A stretch of 64,000 bases of DNA from Kingdonia uniflora (GCA_014058105.1 JACGCM010001954.1:1116001-1180000); one strand, 5' to 3'; shown: positions 10,680 through 23,109, counted from the stretch's first letter. Notes: a model not told the origin generated them from the sequence alone. A program made the numbers and translations.

Positions 10680-12660
10680 TTTTATATAAAATCTTTACAG
10701 TAAAACTGATTAAGTCTCCTCCTTAGTTTGATTTTCCCTCCCTTTTTGCCTTCTCACTAATTAAGAATGGAGGTAGATCGACTACAACTCCCTCAATTTT
10801 CTTCTTCTTTCCATATAGAATCTGTGATAGTTGTTACTAATTTGCGATAGTTGTTACTGATCTGCAAGCTAATCTTACAAGGTTAAGATTGTCTTTTAGA
10901 ATTTCCATTGAATTTGTAATAATTAGATTGTTGTTCATCTCGAATTTATTTCAATTGGGCTTTTGGTGAAGGGCAGTATGAGGGTGTACCTCGATAGCGG
11001 TGGACTACAACTTGCCCATAATTACTTTGTTCCTGCAGTTGATCTCTTGAGTGGTGATTAGAGTAAGTGAAGTTTATTTCAATTTTGTATTTTCTCTTCA
11101 GCAACATTTCAGTGTTTGTTTGCTTGGAAAAATGGGGTTTGATCTATTTTTTCTTCATTCAAATTTTAGTGTTGTAAATTTTAAAATCTATGTGAAACAC
11201 CAATTAATTTTTGATTTTCGCCTCATATAACTATTTTTGCAATTTTCCTGAAAGATTTTTGATCAAATACATATAGGGATTGAATAATTTATAGTTTGTA
11301 AATGATGGCGTTGACTCGGCTTAACCATCATTGGCATTTAATAAGTGTGCTTCTCTTTTGGTAATTTTTTCATTAATATCTTCTCTTGTGACCTCAACAA
11401 CAGCCAAGTTGAAGTCCATTACAGAAGGAAGGTCCGGTTGCAAATTTTCATCCTATAAGACTAGTCGAAAAGACGAATGTTATTAGTAATGCCAGGAACT
11501 ATAAAGTTGAATCCACCTTTGGTCGCAGAGGTAGAACGTAATGGGTTGGCAAAACGCTCAAAAATATTAAAAATCTAGTTTTGACTTGGTGCATAACTCT
11601 TATTAAGGGGATACCTATGCAAAATAATGGATTGTTTAGTTGCCTTTGCCAGAGATGCTTACTTGAGCATGTCTGCTATCTTTAATTTTGAACATTTCTT
11701 TATTCTATTTTCATGTTTTTTTCCCTCAAACTTCTTTGATCGTTGTTTTTGTGATTTACTAAATGGCTTTCGCTGTGGATTATTCATAGCTATATGATTG
11801 TGCTTCTTGTGAGTACTCATAGCTTTAATGGCCTTTATTGAGCAGATTTTTCTTTTTGGTTAATTAATACTCCTTTAATCTGCAATAACCCTTTATCTCT
11901 CATTCCCTTCAAACTCAAGATATTGGCTTTCATTATTTTTTTAATGTTATATTTTTGGTGAGCTATGTTAGTTGGTGGTGACTATTGCTGCTAAACCAAA
12001 CCAAGTTAAGCACTGAGATGCTTGGGATCTTCCTAGCTAACTTGGGTTCCCTGCATGTTCCACTTCATTTGAGTAGTTTTTATGAATACAGTAGTACTGT
12101 TGAACTTATTCAACATTTTTTGTTGCTGTTATGTACAGGTTCAAAACCATAGCAAGCTGGAGGACCTTGCTGGAAAATACTATACCCACATGGTCTCGTG
12201 CTTTTGCTTCGTCTCTCCTCTCCAAGTATCTAATGCATTCATGTTGTTAAGCCTCAACTAAGTTTTTAATAAACAGTGATACCCATACTTCTTAGAATGT
12301 ATCTTTCCCATTATCACCCTACCCTCTTCAGCATTCTAAATCACCACATTACATGAATCTAAGGTTGTCACCTTAAATTTGATACATAAGTATGGGTATG
12401 CATTACTTAAAAATTTTCTTTTTTGATAAATTCTAAGAATATCCCATTTTACAAGTATTCAATGTTTAAAGAATAAAATGTTTATGGTTGCAGATGGAGG
12501 CTTGATGGTGTAAAAGAGGTTCCTCAATGTCGCATAAAATGTATGATCAACGTATGAGCCTCAAAGATTCGATGTAGATAACCTAGAGGTTGAAGATGCA
12601 GTTTTCAAGATGGAGTGAGTAGTGATTACTGTTTATCGTGATTATTGTTGCAATTCATCC
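10680..12660. other. Interior of inner CACTA, possibly carrying captured exon fragments
   Basis: No long reading frame is present. Two stretches look exon-like. One is at about 12139-12260, after an ACAG splice-like site, reading VQNHSKLEDLAGKYYTHMVS. The other, at about 12548-12618, ends in a clean stop and reads YEPQRFDVDNLEVEDAVFKM. I do not recognise either protein. CACTA elements often carry host gene fragments, so capture is possible but unproven. Confidence 0.3.
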
Positions 12661-12899
12661 AATGAATAGTAATTACTATTCATCATTTTTTTATAATCCC
12701 TGACCAAATTGCATCACATGATGAAATGGTGGAGGGTAACAACCACGAATCAAGAACGGTCTGCCCGTGGGGATTCTTGAAAAGACATAGGCAAATCCCA
12801 ATCCGTCGAAATTGACAACAATGAACTCAAGTCAAGATAGAGGGAGAACAAGAATAATGACAAACAACCTAGAGCCAAACAACCAAACCTCTGGTGATA

Positions 12900-13683
12900 T
12901 AATAGCAACCTAGACATTTGCAGACATGGTAAGAGACAAGAGGAATTACACAGTGGATATGAGAGAACTACTGCCGGTGAACAAAAGAGGAGATACACCG
13001 GTGATTACAATCCCGTTTGTGGAACTAGAAGAAGGAAAATTACAAAATTAATACAGTCTAATAGTCAGACTAGACCTTCAGAATATCACATTTACAGCAG
13101 TTCAAGAATTTGCTCACACACACTAGAAAACAAAAGGATGTTGTAAGCTAATACTAATCGGTAAAAGGTTCTTTATCATCAAACTGGAGAACGAGGAGGG
13201 CAAGATTTTGATATGGAGTCGGGGACCTTGGATGGTCGACAGAATGCCAATGAGAATATTTCCGTGGAGTCCATTCTTCTTAATGGACAGATACAACAAC
13301 TCCAATGTGCTCATATGGTGTAAATTTCTAGGTCCCCCTATTGAGATGTAGAGCTCCAAAATTTTCCTTTCCCAGGGTAAAAACCTGGGAATGCCTATCC
13401 AGCTAGACCAATCGATAAGAAACCAAGACTATGGTATGGTTATCACACAAATGTATTGGTAGACATTGACATGTCTAAACCGATTCCGGGTCACATTCTC
13501 CTAGACATAGAAGGGCGCTTAGTAAAACAGGAGATACTACTTCACAAAATTTCTAAATACTGTAAACATTGCAACAATGTTGGCCATATTATTGAGGAAT
13601 ACAAGATAGTGCAAAGGGCCTGTAGACCAAACGATATGGAACCGAGCAAGAATATAACAAGGAACTACAGAGAAGGGGGCTAG
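12900..13683 (+). pseudogene. LINE ORF1 (nucleic-acid-binding gag-like protein), broken
   Basis: A DUF4283-like stretch at about 13150-13350 reads GKILIWSRGPWMVDRMPM, then WCKFLGPPIEM, as is usual for plant LINE ORF1. After a frame change, 13456-13683 contains a knuckle: CKHCNNVGHIIEEY follows C-x2-C-x4-H, but the last Cys is Tyr. The protein normally binds the element RNA. This copy is dead. Confidence 0.65.
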
Positions 13684-14339
13684 AATAATATAACCAACAA
13701 GGCAATTCCAATTCCAAGTCAGGAAGGCAAGATGACAAACAAGGAAAACAATAAGGACAAAACTCAATCACAACCGTAACTACCCAGCAAACACACATAT
13801 TTTCAGGAAACCCCTATTCCCTCTGCCAGTAACATATCACCGATCATCTACTTCCTTGGGATGGCAAAGCCAATGAGGCAAATCCAACAAGTAAAGAGAA
13901 TTAGAATTGAGGAAGTATGGTCACTAGCAAGGGGGAACACAAATAGCAACTCACTATAAAAAAAGGCGGAAATCACCAAGAAAAACCTATTCGATGCATT
14001 AGTAGGAGACACTGCAGAACAGCTGGAAGACAATAAACTTGATGAGGATATCTTAAATCATAGTATAGACACAGAAAGCAAGGCCAAAATGATACCAGAC
14101 CTGGAGAGCTCTCCAGAAGATTAGAACATAATAGCAACAAGGGAGGAATAGGGGGAAACACTTAGCCAAAAAGAGGCAGACTTCAAAGAAATACGAGAGA
14201 TGTTAAACCCGGAAAGCTAGGCGCATAAAATGGAAGTAGAAGAACAAACTATTGCTAGGAAGCTAGGGACAAATCAGGTCTACAAAGGTGGGAAAGTATA
14301 CACGCTGGACCCTTGGGTTACCATATCTAATAATAGACA

Positions 14340-15074
14340 ATGAGAGTGATTTTCTGGAATGCAGGAGGAGTGAGAAATTGTAAAACTTAAGCCTACTTGA
14401 GGATAAAAGTGGAGGAACTACAACCAGATATTATGTGTATAGTGGAACCCAAGATTTACGCTGCGAAATTTCGACTACAGGGCTTTGCAAGGAAAATAAT
14501 TACGAATGAAGAGGGGGAGAATAAGGGAAACATTTGGATACTCTGGCGAGATGGGTTGAGCATTCCAGAACCTAAAACCTTGAGCACTTCTGACCAGCAA
14601 ATCACGGTCCGATACATGAGTTGAAGTTTTTCTTTCACCCACACCAGTTGTCTCTCTCTTTACAGAACAACACTATAGAATGAGCTGTTATCAATTGCTA
14701 CCATAACAAATGTGTTGTGGATTTGCGTAGGGGATTTTAATTGCGTTCTCAGGACTGAGAAGAGGAGGGGCAGAAGACAACCACTATCAAGAGCCATGCA
14801 AGACTTTTGAAACTTCATCAATAGGGATATTCTTAAAGAGAGCAATACAACGGGCATAAGCTTTACATTGAGTAACGCACAGAAATGGAGAATCAAGAAT
14901 TACCCACGAACAATGTTAGACCATTCCCTCATTTTAGGGGATTTCCAGGCCATCCTAAAACCTTGCAGCATACCCTTTAGATACCTTCAAGCATGGAACA
15001 CTTATGCAGACTTTGGGGAAGTGGTTTATATCAGATGGAACACTGACCTAGAAGCAACACATCTATTATATTAA
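14340..15074 (+). pseudogene. LINE ORF2 endonuclease domain, broken
   Basis: The domain starts MRVIFWNAGGVRN at 14340. After a stop, 14397-14624 continues with EELQPDIMCIVEPKI, which gives the Asn and Glu expected near the N-terminus of the apurinic-type endonuclease. Further pieces in shifted frames (ILGDF near 14930) follow. This domain nicks target DNA for target-primed reverse transcription. Confidence 0.65.
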
Positions 15075-15261
15075 ATACTCAAACTCTGGCGACTGAAAAA
15101 TAATATCAAGCAGTGTAAACGAAAAGGACCAGACATGGCGCGTGGAATCAATTTTTTTTTTGAGGTATACCTGCTCCAACTAAAACTCAATCAGGAAGCC
15201 CACTGGAAAAGTGATGCTCTAGATTAGGACATCATTGTAAAGGCTACACAAATATTGCATA

Positions 15262-17112
15262 TTGAAGAGCGAGGGAAGATTCAATGGCGTAAAAAAATCT
15301 AGAATTGAATGGCTCACAGAAGGTGACAGCAACACCGAATTCTTTCACTGCATGACAAGAACTAGAAACAAAAAAAGCATCATCACAGAGATCACGACAG
15401 AGGAAGAAATTGTCTTAACAGAGCAATCCGAGATAATGACATACATACTCTAGCTCTACGCACACAAAGTCACAGAGAACCAAGTAAACCTAAACAACAA
15501 CATATTGAATGTATTAATGTCCATAGTGGAACAAACAAAAAATGACATGTTGATAGTACTCCCAAATGAGGAAGAGATCAAACTCACAGTGTTTAGTCTT
15601 AACAAGGATAACTCTCCAAGACCGGACGGATTACCAGGGGCCTTCTTTACAACATTCTGGGAGGTGGTTAAACAGGATTTCTACAGAGGAATTTCCTCCT
15701 TCATTGACAGATGACTTCTAGCCAACTTTAACTATAATATCATAGTACTCATACCCAAAATCAAGAAATCGGAGAAGGTGGACCACTACAATTGATTTTC
15801 CTGAGCAACTTTGCTGTTAAAATAATTACGAAGATCCTGACTACCCGTCTATCACCAATAGCAGAGAGAGTGGTATCACGGGCATAAAGTGCCTTCATCA
15901 AGGGTCAAAGTATAGACAACAATATATGGATGGTATCCGAACTGGTCAATGAGATGAAGGGCAAGAGGAATGAAGGCAATGTGGAACTCAAGCTAGATAT
16001 AACGCAAGATATACTTAACTGAAATTTTCTTACGGCAGCTTTCCAGGTCTTCGGGCTCTCCCACAACTTTTGTGAGTTGATTATGACCATTATCAATAGT
16101 GGGAAGATTTCAATCTTGATTAACGAAAGTCCCACATGTTTCTTCAACCCTAGGAGAGGTCTTAACAGGAGGACCCTCTTTCTTTACTGTTGTTTGCACT
16201 TACAAAAGATATTTTAGGTATTAACTTACAAAAATTGAGGAACCAAAGAAAAATCTACACTATGGTTAGTAACAGGAAAATACAAGCTCCAACACGCCTT
16301 TTTTGTAGATGGCATATTCATATTCCTCAATGGAGATACTAGAGACCTCAAACACCTGAAAACACTCCTTCAATATCAAGAAGCATCTGGTCAAGTTGTA
16401 AGCCTGGAAAAGAGCAAGACTTTTATGGGGGAGTCCCACTTACCAGGAGAAGGGTGATTCTCAACGTATTTGGTTTCCAGGAAGGGAGACTGCCAGAAAC
16501 TTACTTGGGAATACCCCTCTTTCAGGGAAGGGCTACAAAAAATATTCTTCAACCATTGGTGGAAAAACTCAGAAGTGGGTGAATGGTAGGATAGGACGAC
16601 TTCTGTCGTTCCAAGGAAGAGTGGTCTTGGCCAGATTAGTCCTAAATAACACACCTATTTACAACATGATAGTCTAAAAATGGCCTCAAACTCTGATCAA
16701 GGAGGGTGAAGCAGTCATTTGGAATTTAATTTGGTCCGGGGATCCATCTAAAAGAAAGGGCATTACCCTTAAATAGGAAAAGGTGTGTAAACCCATACAG
16801 GAGGGCGGACTAGGCATTTGTAAACTGGGGGAAGTTAACAATGTACTTCTGTACAAACTTTACTGGATATTTACCCAACAAAGTAAAGACTGGGCATGTT
16901 TCATGAACGCGAAATACAAAAGCAGAAATGCAGAGGTAATTACATACTACAATAATTCATCCATTTGGAGGGGGATACAAGCAGCGGAACATCTGGAAAG
17001 TCAACACATGGAATGGGTGATTGGCAATGGTAAAAAAATTAACTTCTGGAGAGATTGTTGGGCAACGGATATCCCTTTGAGAGAGTACATTAACCTTCTA
17101 GCGCACTTATAG
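15262..17112 (+). pseudogene. LINE ORF2 reverse transcriptase domain, broken
   Basis: Diagnostic pieces occur in order: IEWLTEGDSNTEFFHC (about 15301-15350), NSPRPDGLPGAFFTTFWEVV (about 15610-15670), the active-site region at about 16300 and CKPIQEGGLGICKLGEVNN (16786-16840). The catalytic box, normally F-A-D-D, reads FFVDGIFIF, so one essential Asp is Gly. With several frameshifts, no activity is expected. Confidence 0.75.
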
Positions 17113-17339
17113 AGGAACTATACTGCAAAGTTGAATAGTTTTATCAGCAACAAAGGATGAGAGATACCCCAGGATATTCTACTGCTATTTATGACATTGG
17201 TAATTAACCTTGAGAGACTTGATTGTGATCCCCAAGCCCAGGGCCAACAAATTTGGAAGCCAGACATTTACAAGAAATTTATAGTTAAGAACGCTTTCAA
17301 TAGTATTCACAAAACCCAAGACACCGCATGGTGGTAGAG

Positions 17340-17570
17340 AATGGTTTGGAACAACAACTTACACCCTTGGATGAGCTCGTTTGCTTGGAAACTTCTTAAC
17401 TGATCCCTCTCTTTCGATGATAGAGTAACAAACAAAGGCATTTGCCTCTCCTCCGTCTATTCCTTTTGCCAACACAACGCCGAAACTGAGCAATATTTAT
17501 TCTTCGAATGTGAATACTCTTTTGAAATCAGGAACTGGATATGTAATATCTTCAAAATTCCACCGGTGAA
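17340..17570 (+). pseudogene. LINE zf-RVT zinc-binding region, broken
   Basis: The stretch reads SSFAWKLLN, a stop, then SFDDRVTNKGICLSS and FCQHNAETEQYLFFECEYS. This is the Cys/His-containing block between RT and RNase H in many plant LINEs. In-frame stops are present. Confidence 0.6.
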
Positions 17571-17766
17571 TGAAGAGGACAACTGGCAAACAACCCTTGC
17601 TAGAAGCAGTCATACAAGCTCTTATGTTAAGGATCTGTGGGTCTCGGCAGCTTTTGCTACTTGCAATATTCTTTGGAAAAAGCGTAATGGAGAACAACCA
17701 ACCAACAGCTGCAACAAGACATAATGCGAGACATCATGGACACATCCCCAATTCTCCAAAAATAGC

Positions 17767-18240
17767 TTGTACAACAACGAAGCCGATCTACAAATTATCA
17801 AATGCTTGAACGTCCAGTGCCGACAAAGACACATAACACCAATAAAAAGTTGCTGGTGGGAACTACCGAACCCAGGGGAGATCAAGGCATGTTGTGATGG
17901 TTATGCATTAGGTTTTTTTGGACCAGCAGGCATTGGGATAGTATACAAGAATATAGAAGGGGAGGTACTAAGTACTTTCTACAAAGCACTAGGCAATACC
18001 AACAACAATGTCACAGAGATTCAAGCCATCATACAAGGCGCTAAGCAAGTAGTTACGAAAGGTTGGAAAAAATATTGGATGGTCTCAGATTCTCAGGCCA
18101 CGGTTCAAGCGTTCATGAATGACACACTTCCATAGACTATGATCACTTAATGGAAACAAATCGAGCGGAAACTCAACTCGTTCTGAATTACTCAAATATG
18201 GAGAGAAGCAAATTTTTCAGCGGATACAACAGCCAAATGA
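17767..18240 (+). pseudogene. LINE RNase H domain, broken
   Basis: An open frame (17767-18135) reads CCDGYALGFFGPAGIGIV, then NNVTEIQAIIQGAKQVVT and WMVSDSQATVQAF. The first Asp, the Glu and the next Asp of RNase H are all present. A stop precedes the last helix. This domain would remove the RNA strand after first-strand synthesis. It is the best preserved part of the LINE. Confidence 0.7.
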
Positions 18241-18369
18241 GGGTCAGTAAATGTAGAACCTTTTAAATAATGGTGTCTAGGGTAACCAGCTTTTCTTACC
18301 CGTATAGAGAACCCAGATACATAATACTTCTAATTCCCCAAATAGCACCTAATGGCATAATAAAAAAGT

Positions 18370-18690
18370 ATCGTTCGAAAGACATTGGAGGTCGTTCAAA
18401 CAAACTGACTATCCAGAAAACAAGTGAAGCATTTTACAGGCTTTTCAAATAGTTGTTTGAATGATTCGAACTACGTGGTAATCGTTCGTGGAAGTCGTTC
18501 GAACGAATTCGTCGACAATTTTGAGTTTTTTTATATTAGAAGATTTTTCGAACATTTTGTTCAAACGACAATGGAGGTTGTTTGAACGGACTCGCGCTCA
18601 GGCAAAATCTGGCTGATGCGGGTTGACTACTAATTTCAATGGTCGTTCGAACGAGGCTAGCTTCGTTCGAACGTAATAATGCAGAGGCAT
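18370..18690. repeat. TTCGAA-rich spacer repeat
   Basis: At least ten copies of TTCGAAC/GTTCGAA or one-base variants (TTCAAAC, TTTGAAC) occur in 320 bp between the LINE end and the right arm of the inner CACTA. Some are long palindromes, such as CGTTCGAACG near 18500. The motif also dominates the LTRs of the chromovirus-like element at 48042-53858, though the surrounding sequence differs. No reading frame is supported. Confidence 0.5.
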
Positions 18691-18699
18691 GCCCCTTAC

Positions 18700-19680
18700 C
18701 TATTAGGGGTTTCTTTTTATTTTTTAAATATTTCTTAATTTTTCTTCGAGAGCCTCATCTGCATATGCACTAGTGACATATACTAGTATGAGGTATGGTT
18801 GGCTCTCTTCTTTCATGTACTCTATCTTTTGGATATATACTACTAAACGTTTTGCAAAAAGCAAAAAAAAATGGAGGCTTGGTGGTGAACTTGTGCTTTT
18901 TAGTTACAATAGTTACTGAGATAAAAATAAGACTTAATATTTTTTCATGCTTTGGACTATAGTTCTTAATATTTTTGTAGTAGAATTTGTTGGTCATGAA
19001 TCTTAGATTATGTTTTAGGTATACGACACACTTGTTATTGAAGATCGCTAGTGTAAGTTTTTGATGGTGGCCATGAAACACGTCTGCAAGCACTCTTTAT
19101 CTAAGAAGTTTGATGTAAAAATGGTCATAATACTAAAGAGATACATGGGATATGGCCATCAACAGTTTTATTAGTACTCTTAAATTCCACAATTGCATTT
19201 TAAGAATTGTATTTTTTCATAGATTTTTTATATGTATTTCTTTGTAATAAGTGATCTAGTTTTTCTTATTATATGTTAGTCTTTGAAAGTGACTCCAGAT
19301 GTAGAGCATGGTTTGAAAAGGGGAAGAGGGAAGAGGAAAGAAGGAAGAGGGAAGAGGGTGGTGGACGGGGAGGGATGGAGGGAGAGAGGATTCTACAATT
19401 TTTTTGTTTACTTTTTGGCCAAATATTGAAGTAGTCTATAAGATGACGTGGTTATTATAGATTACTTACAATGTCATTTCCATACTGATTTAGTTTCTAG
19501 AGTCACGTGAGTTGTGGACCCAAATAAAGTCATTTTTTCTTGCCTTTTATGTCACGTAATAAATGACGTCAAAGTGAGAAATTTACCACGGCATTGCTTT
19601 CTTAACCACTTTTAAAAAGGATGTTATAAGTTTATCACGTCATTATAAAATTAACGTTAAAACCAAGTTTTGTTGTAGTG
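18700..19680. other. Right arm of the inner CACTA
   Basis: No coding sequence is supported. The first half is T-rich. A GGAAGAGG-type purine run lies at 19318-19395. From 19440 to the end the arm carries ACGTCA/TGACGT and GTCACGTGA-like motifs that mirror the left arm. Confidence 0.55.
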
Positions 19681-19683
19681 ATA

Positions 19684-21592
19684 CCGCTGTCTTACAATTT
19701 TAGAATCTAAGGACAAGAGAAAAATTTGTCAGTCCTAAAAAAAGTATAGGTTTTCTTACTCCTTGGGAAACTATAATCATTAAAGGATAACCTTCTGAAT
19801 ACATTCAAGTTGGAAGATAACTAAGAAGACTAATATTGGAGTTCGAGGGATTTACAGAAATGAAAGTTGAGACATGAGTGTGTGTTTGTGTATATGTGAA
19901 TATCTATATGTGTGTGTGTGTGTGTAAGAGAAAGAGAGAGATAAAGAGTTTGTAAAATCTGTACAAGAGATCTCTCAGTAGCCCAGCAATAATGGGATAA
20001 CAGCTGCCTTAATAGCCAAACAAGTGTAGAATTTTACACCATAGAAAAAGTTGTAATGTATTCCCACTTGTTATGATCCCTAGTTGTATAAAGCAATGAA
20101 TAAACTTGCCCACATCATCACCATACACACACCTTTTCATAATTAAGATCGCCACTCATACATACTCTTTACAAATCATGTATTTTTACCATACATTTTG
20201 GTAGAGGTAAAAACTAAACCATGACTGAGCATGGTTGTACCAACCCATTATCACCTGAAAACTATATAAAATCAACATAATATTTTAGTGAGCTCTAATT
20301 AACAAGGAAGAAAAATATATTAGAATGAAGTTTTTTTTATTAGTACCTAAATGAAATGAAGAGACAAAGTGGGGCCAGTAAAGCTTAGTAAGTGTCTAGG
20401 ATCCAAATTAGTTTCCCCAAACCATTATAAGTATCAAACCTTGTTATAACACTTGTTCGAGGCATAGATTTACATTTTTTTATCAACCATCTTATTGGGT
20501 ATCATCTCTCTATTTCCAAAACTCTCATCTTCTCTTTCTAAGTATTCTTCCTGGTTATTCCCTCTTTGATCCACTACTAATCTAAAACCCAAAACAAAAG
20601 CCAATGTTTAAAATAAAAAATCTTAAATTAAAGTGTTGAACTTACTATAAATGTTTTATTTCTGGAGGCATATGCTGGTTTGGACCAAACCAATCAGGTA
20701 CAAGTAGAGAAGGTTATCTGGATAAGAACACGAGCTAGCCAACATATTCATCCAATCAAGGGGTAAGACCGATACCTTCACCAACCCATGGCCAGCCTAC
20801 GTATGCACTTAACAAAATCATAGAAAAAATTGGTAACGAGTTCATCATCTAGAGTTACAGCTGTCCAAATGCATTGACATAGAAATAGAGATATACAGAG
20901 AAAAATGTGTATCAACTAAGACTGGCAGTGGCATAAAAGTGTAAGAAATCAGGATAAGCACAAAGTTCAGTTTTTGTTACATAAACCTTACTAAATCGCT
21001 GCAAGAATGCATAAAGGGAAAAAGGTAGAGAATTTGCGTACCGTAGGTCTAGACTTGTGAGGCTTGAGAATGACATTTATCCGCATTGGGCAAAAAAGAT
21101 TTACAAGAAGCAAAAAAGGCATTTAAAGGAAGGAGGGTTTGCTTCTATTGGTAATGATTTCCTTTCTCATGATCCACAATTATCTGCATATAAATTGGCA
21201 CTATATGTTCCCCCTGTCTAATCATTTCTCTTAGGTTTAACCAGGAAGAATTATCAATCGGATGAGGCCAACATTTAACCAAAAAAGAATACTCAAAACC
21301 TACAAATACAACTTACTTTTCTGATTGCTGCATAAGCTTATTCACAATACAAAAAAAAAAACCAAAACTCATAATAGGAAAAGAAAAAATCCATGGAAGA
21401 ACTAACCGTCAAAGATGCAAGTTAAGATGAGGAGAGAACTTACTTAGGGTATGACATTAGGGATTTCAAATTAAGTTCCAGAAGAGGGAAATTACTTAGA
21501 GTACGACATCTGGGATTTCAGATGAAGAATTTCATTTTTACCATCAATCTTAGGCTGTCGCTTCAATTTCCCATTAAGAGAGAGAGAAGAAG

Positions 21593-21623
<31 letters not shown>

Positions 21624-21968
21624 GAGTACCTCAATTGTTGCAGCGACAGGGAGGATTCTAGAAAGAAAGATAGATTCATGGATAAAGATAAGACAAAGTG
21701 GTGCCGAGAGATGGTATTTTGGGTAAATTGGGAACCAATTTCATTTAGAAGCCAAATTTTAAACAACGATAGATAAATAAGTCGATAAAATGTTTATTTA
21801 AGATAGTTTAAAGCATTGAGATTCAAAGAGGCACTTTGGATGGAATCTGACGTATTTTTCTAATTTGCGTCATTTGTATATTTTGGAAATATGGTTAGTT
21901 TTGCGACAAATATAACAGTCATTAATGGTTGCGCACAAATGTCGTTAATGGCAATTTTTCACGTAGTG
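19684..21968. other. Right part of the outer CACTA, with microsatellites
   Basis: No supported gene. It contains (TG)n at about 19909-19925, (GA)n at 21577-21587 and (GAA)n at 21586-21622. The last causes a spurious poly-arginine frame. A near-perfect palindrome around TTTGGACCAAA lies near 20680. The last 130 bp carry the terminal and subterminal CACTA sequence. Confidence 0.5.
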
Positions 21969-21971
21969 ATC

Positions 21972-22960
21972 TACCATTCTTGACACCTTTGAGAGATTTG
22001 CTTCATAACAATTACAAAATATTGATCACGCTGAAGATCAGCCTTTAAAAGTTGAGCCTAAAGAGTACATTGGGATAGATGGGCATAGCAGAGGAACATA
22101 CATTGGTACCAGGATTGTCCAACAGGAAAAAGAAGCTCTAATATATTTCTTTCAAACAAATAGAGACATGTTCGTTTGGACGTTCCAAGAAATGCCTAGA
22201 GTTGATCCAACAAAGGCATATCACAAATTAAGCATCAAATATCAAGCTACAGCAATCAAATAGAAGCGAAGGAGGCTCTCACCGCGTCTCTGAGATGAGG
22301 TCAATAAGAAAATTGATAAATTTATCGACGTCAGTTTCATTCGAAAAGCTAAATACCCAGACCGGATTTCAAACATAGTTGCAGTCCCAATGAAGAATGG
22401 GAAAGTTAAAGTTTATGTAAATTTCACGGATCTAAACAAACATATGCCGAAGGACAGTTTTCATCTTCCCATAATCAACCAAATTCTAGATCTTACAGTA
22501 AGACACGAACATCTGTCCATGATGGACGTGGCCTCGGGATACAACCAGATACCTCTCCTCGATGAATACTAGGAGTAGACCACCTTTATCTTCAAAAGAG
22601 GCCTCTATTATTACAAAGTTATGCCATTCGGCCTTAAAAAAGCTAGAACGACCTATCAAAGGCTAGTAACAAGCATGTTCAAAGAATACTTAGGAAAAAT
22701 TATTGAAGTATACATTAATGATATGCTCTACAAAAGCCTAAAAAAGAATGATCATATTGCACATCTTGATATAGTTTTCAACATCTTACGGTCACAGAGA
22801 ATGAAACTCAATCCAGATAAATGCCAATTCGGAGTACACACTGGCCGATTTCTAGGATACCTCATCAGTCAGAAGGGAATCAAAGCTGATCCCGAACATA
22901 TTTAAGCTCTAATCTCTATGCCATCACTAAAAACAAAAAAAGATGTACAAAAGCTCACTT
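21972..22960 (+). pseudogene. Reverse transcriptase of Tat-A, broken
   Basis: Pol resumes after the CACTA. Pieces include KVYVNFTDLNKHMPKDSFHL (22405-22464), MMDVASGYNQIPLL (22519-22560), MPFGLKKARTTYQRLVTSMF (22621-22680) and LNPDKCQFGVHTGRFLGYLI. The active site reads YINDML (22710-22727) where copy II and the family have YIDDML; the first catalytic Asp is Asn (GAT to AAT). Stops also occur (for example at 22261 and 22570). It is inactive. Confidence 0.85.
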
Positions 22961-23109
22961 GGAAGATTGCAACTATAAATAAATTCATCTCTAATTCATC
23001 AGATCGATGTTGATGGTTGTTCATACTACTTCGTGGGTCAGCCAGAAAAGGCAAATGACGATTGAACGAGGAGATTGATTGGACATAAGAATATAAAATA
23101 GCTTTCTCA

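Larger units (their letters stand above)
12720..18360 (+). mobile_element. LINE (L1-type non-LTR retrotransposon), decayed, in the inner CACTA
   Basis: The parts occur in LINE order on the plus strand: ORF1 with a DUF4283-like region and zinc knuckle, an endonuclease, reverse transcriptase, a zf-RVT zinc-binding region and a terminal RNase H. Frameshifts and stops occur throughout. Both ends are uncertain: the left is placed where ORF1-like coding begins, the right at an A-rich run (AATAAAAAAG) near 18360. No target duplication was found. Confidence 0.75.
10367..19680. mobile_element. Inner CACTA DNA transposon nested in the outer CACTA
   Basis: The left end reads CAATACAACAAATATGGG (the CACTA terminus has one change). 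The reverse complement of the right end reads CACTACAACAAAACTTGG. The target duplication is ATA (10364-10366 and 19681-19683). Both arms carry many ACGTCA/TGACGT motifs, several as short hairpins around A-rich loops, which is the usual subterminal layout where CACTA transposase binds. No transposase is recognisable. Part of the 9.3-kb length is due to a LINE inserted inside it. Confidence 0.85.
9801..21968. mobile_element. Outer CACTA (En/Spm-type) DNA transposon inside the Tat-A pol gene
   Basis: The left end reads CACTATGTGAAAAATGG; the reverse complement of the right end reads CACTACGTGAAAAATTG. About 29 bp of the ends match, up to TTAACGACA. The 3-bp target duplication ATC flanks it (9798-9800 and 21969-21971), diagnostic for CACTA elements. 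Tat-A protease sequence stops at 9797 and resumes at 21972, as comparison with the uninterrupted copy II near 34700 shows. Without the inner CACTA the element is about 2.85 kb and no transposase was recognised, so it is probably non-autonomous. Subterminal TGTCG/CGACA motifs recur on both sides. Confidence 0.9.

Noticed and set aside
14660..14896. Minus-strand frames across the LINE
   Set aside because: They are shadows of the plus-strand endonuclease and RT, which carry the recognisable motifs.
20580..21450. A captured host gene in the right part of the outer CACTA
   Set aside because: I saw no reading frame or splice pattern I could support on either strand.
21522..21776. Open frame with a long arginine run
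   Set aside because: It is a (GAA)n/(AGA)n microsatellite read in one frame; there is no conserved sequence around it.
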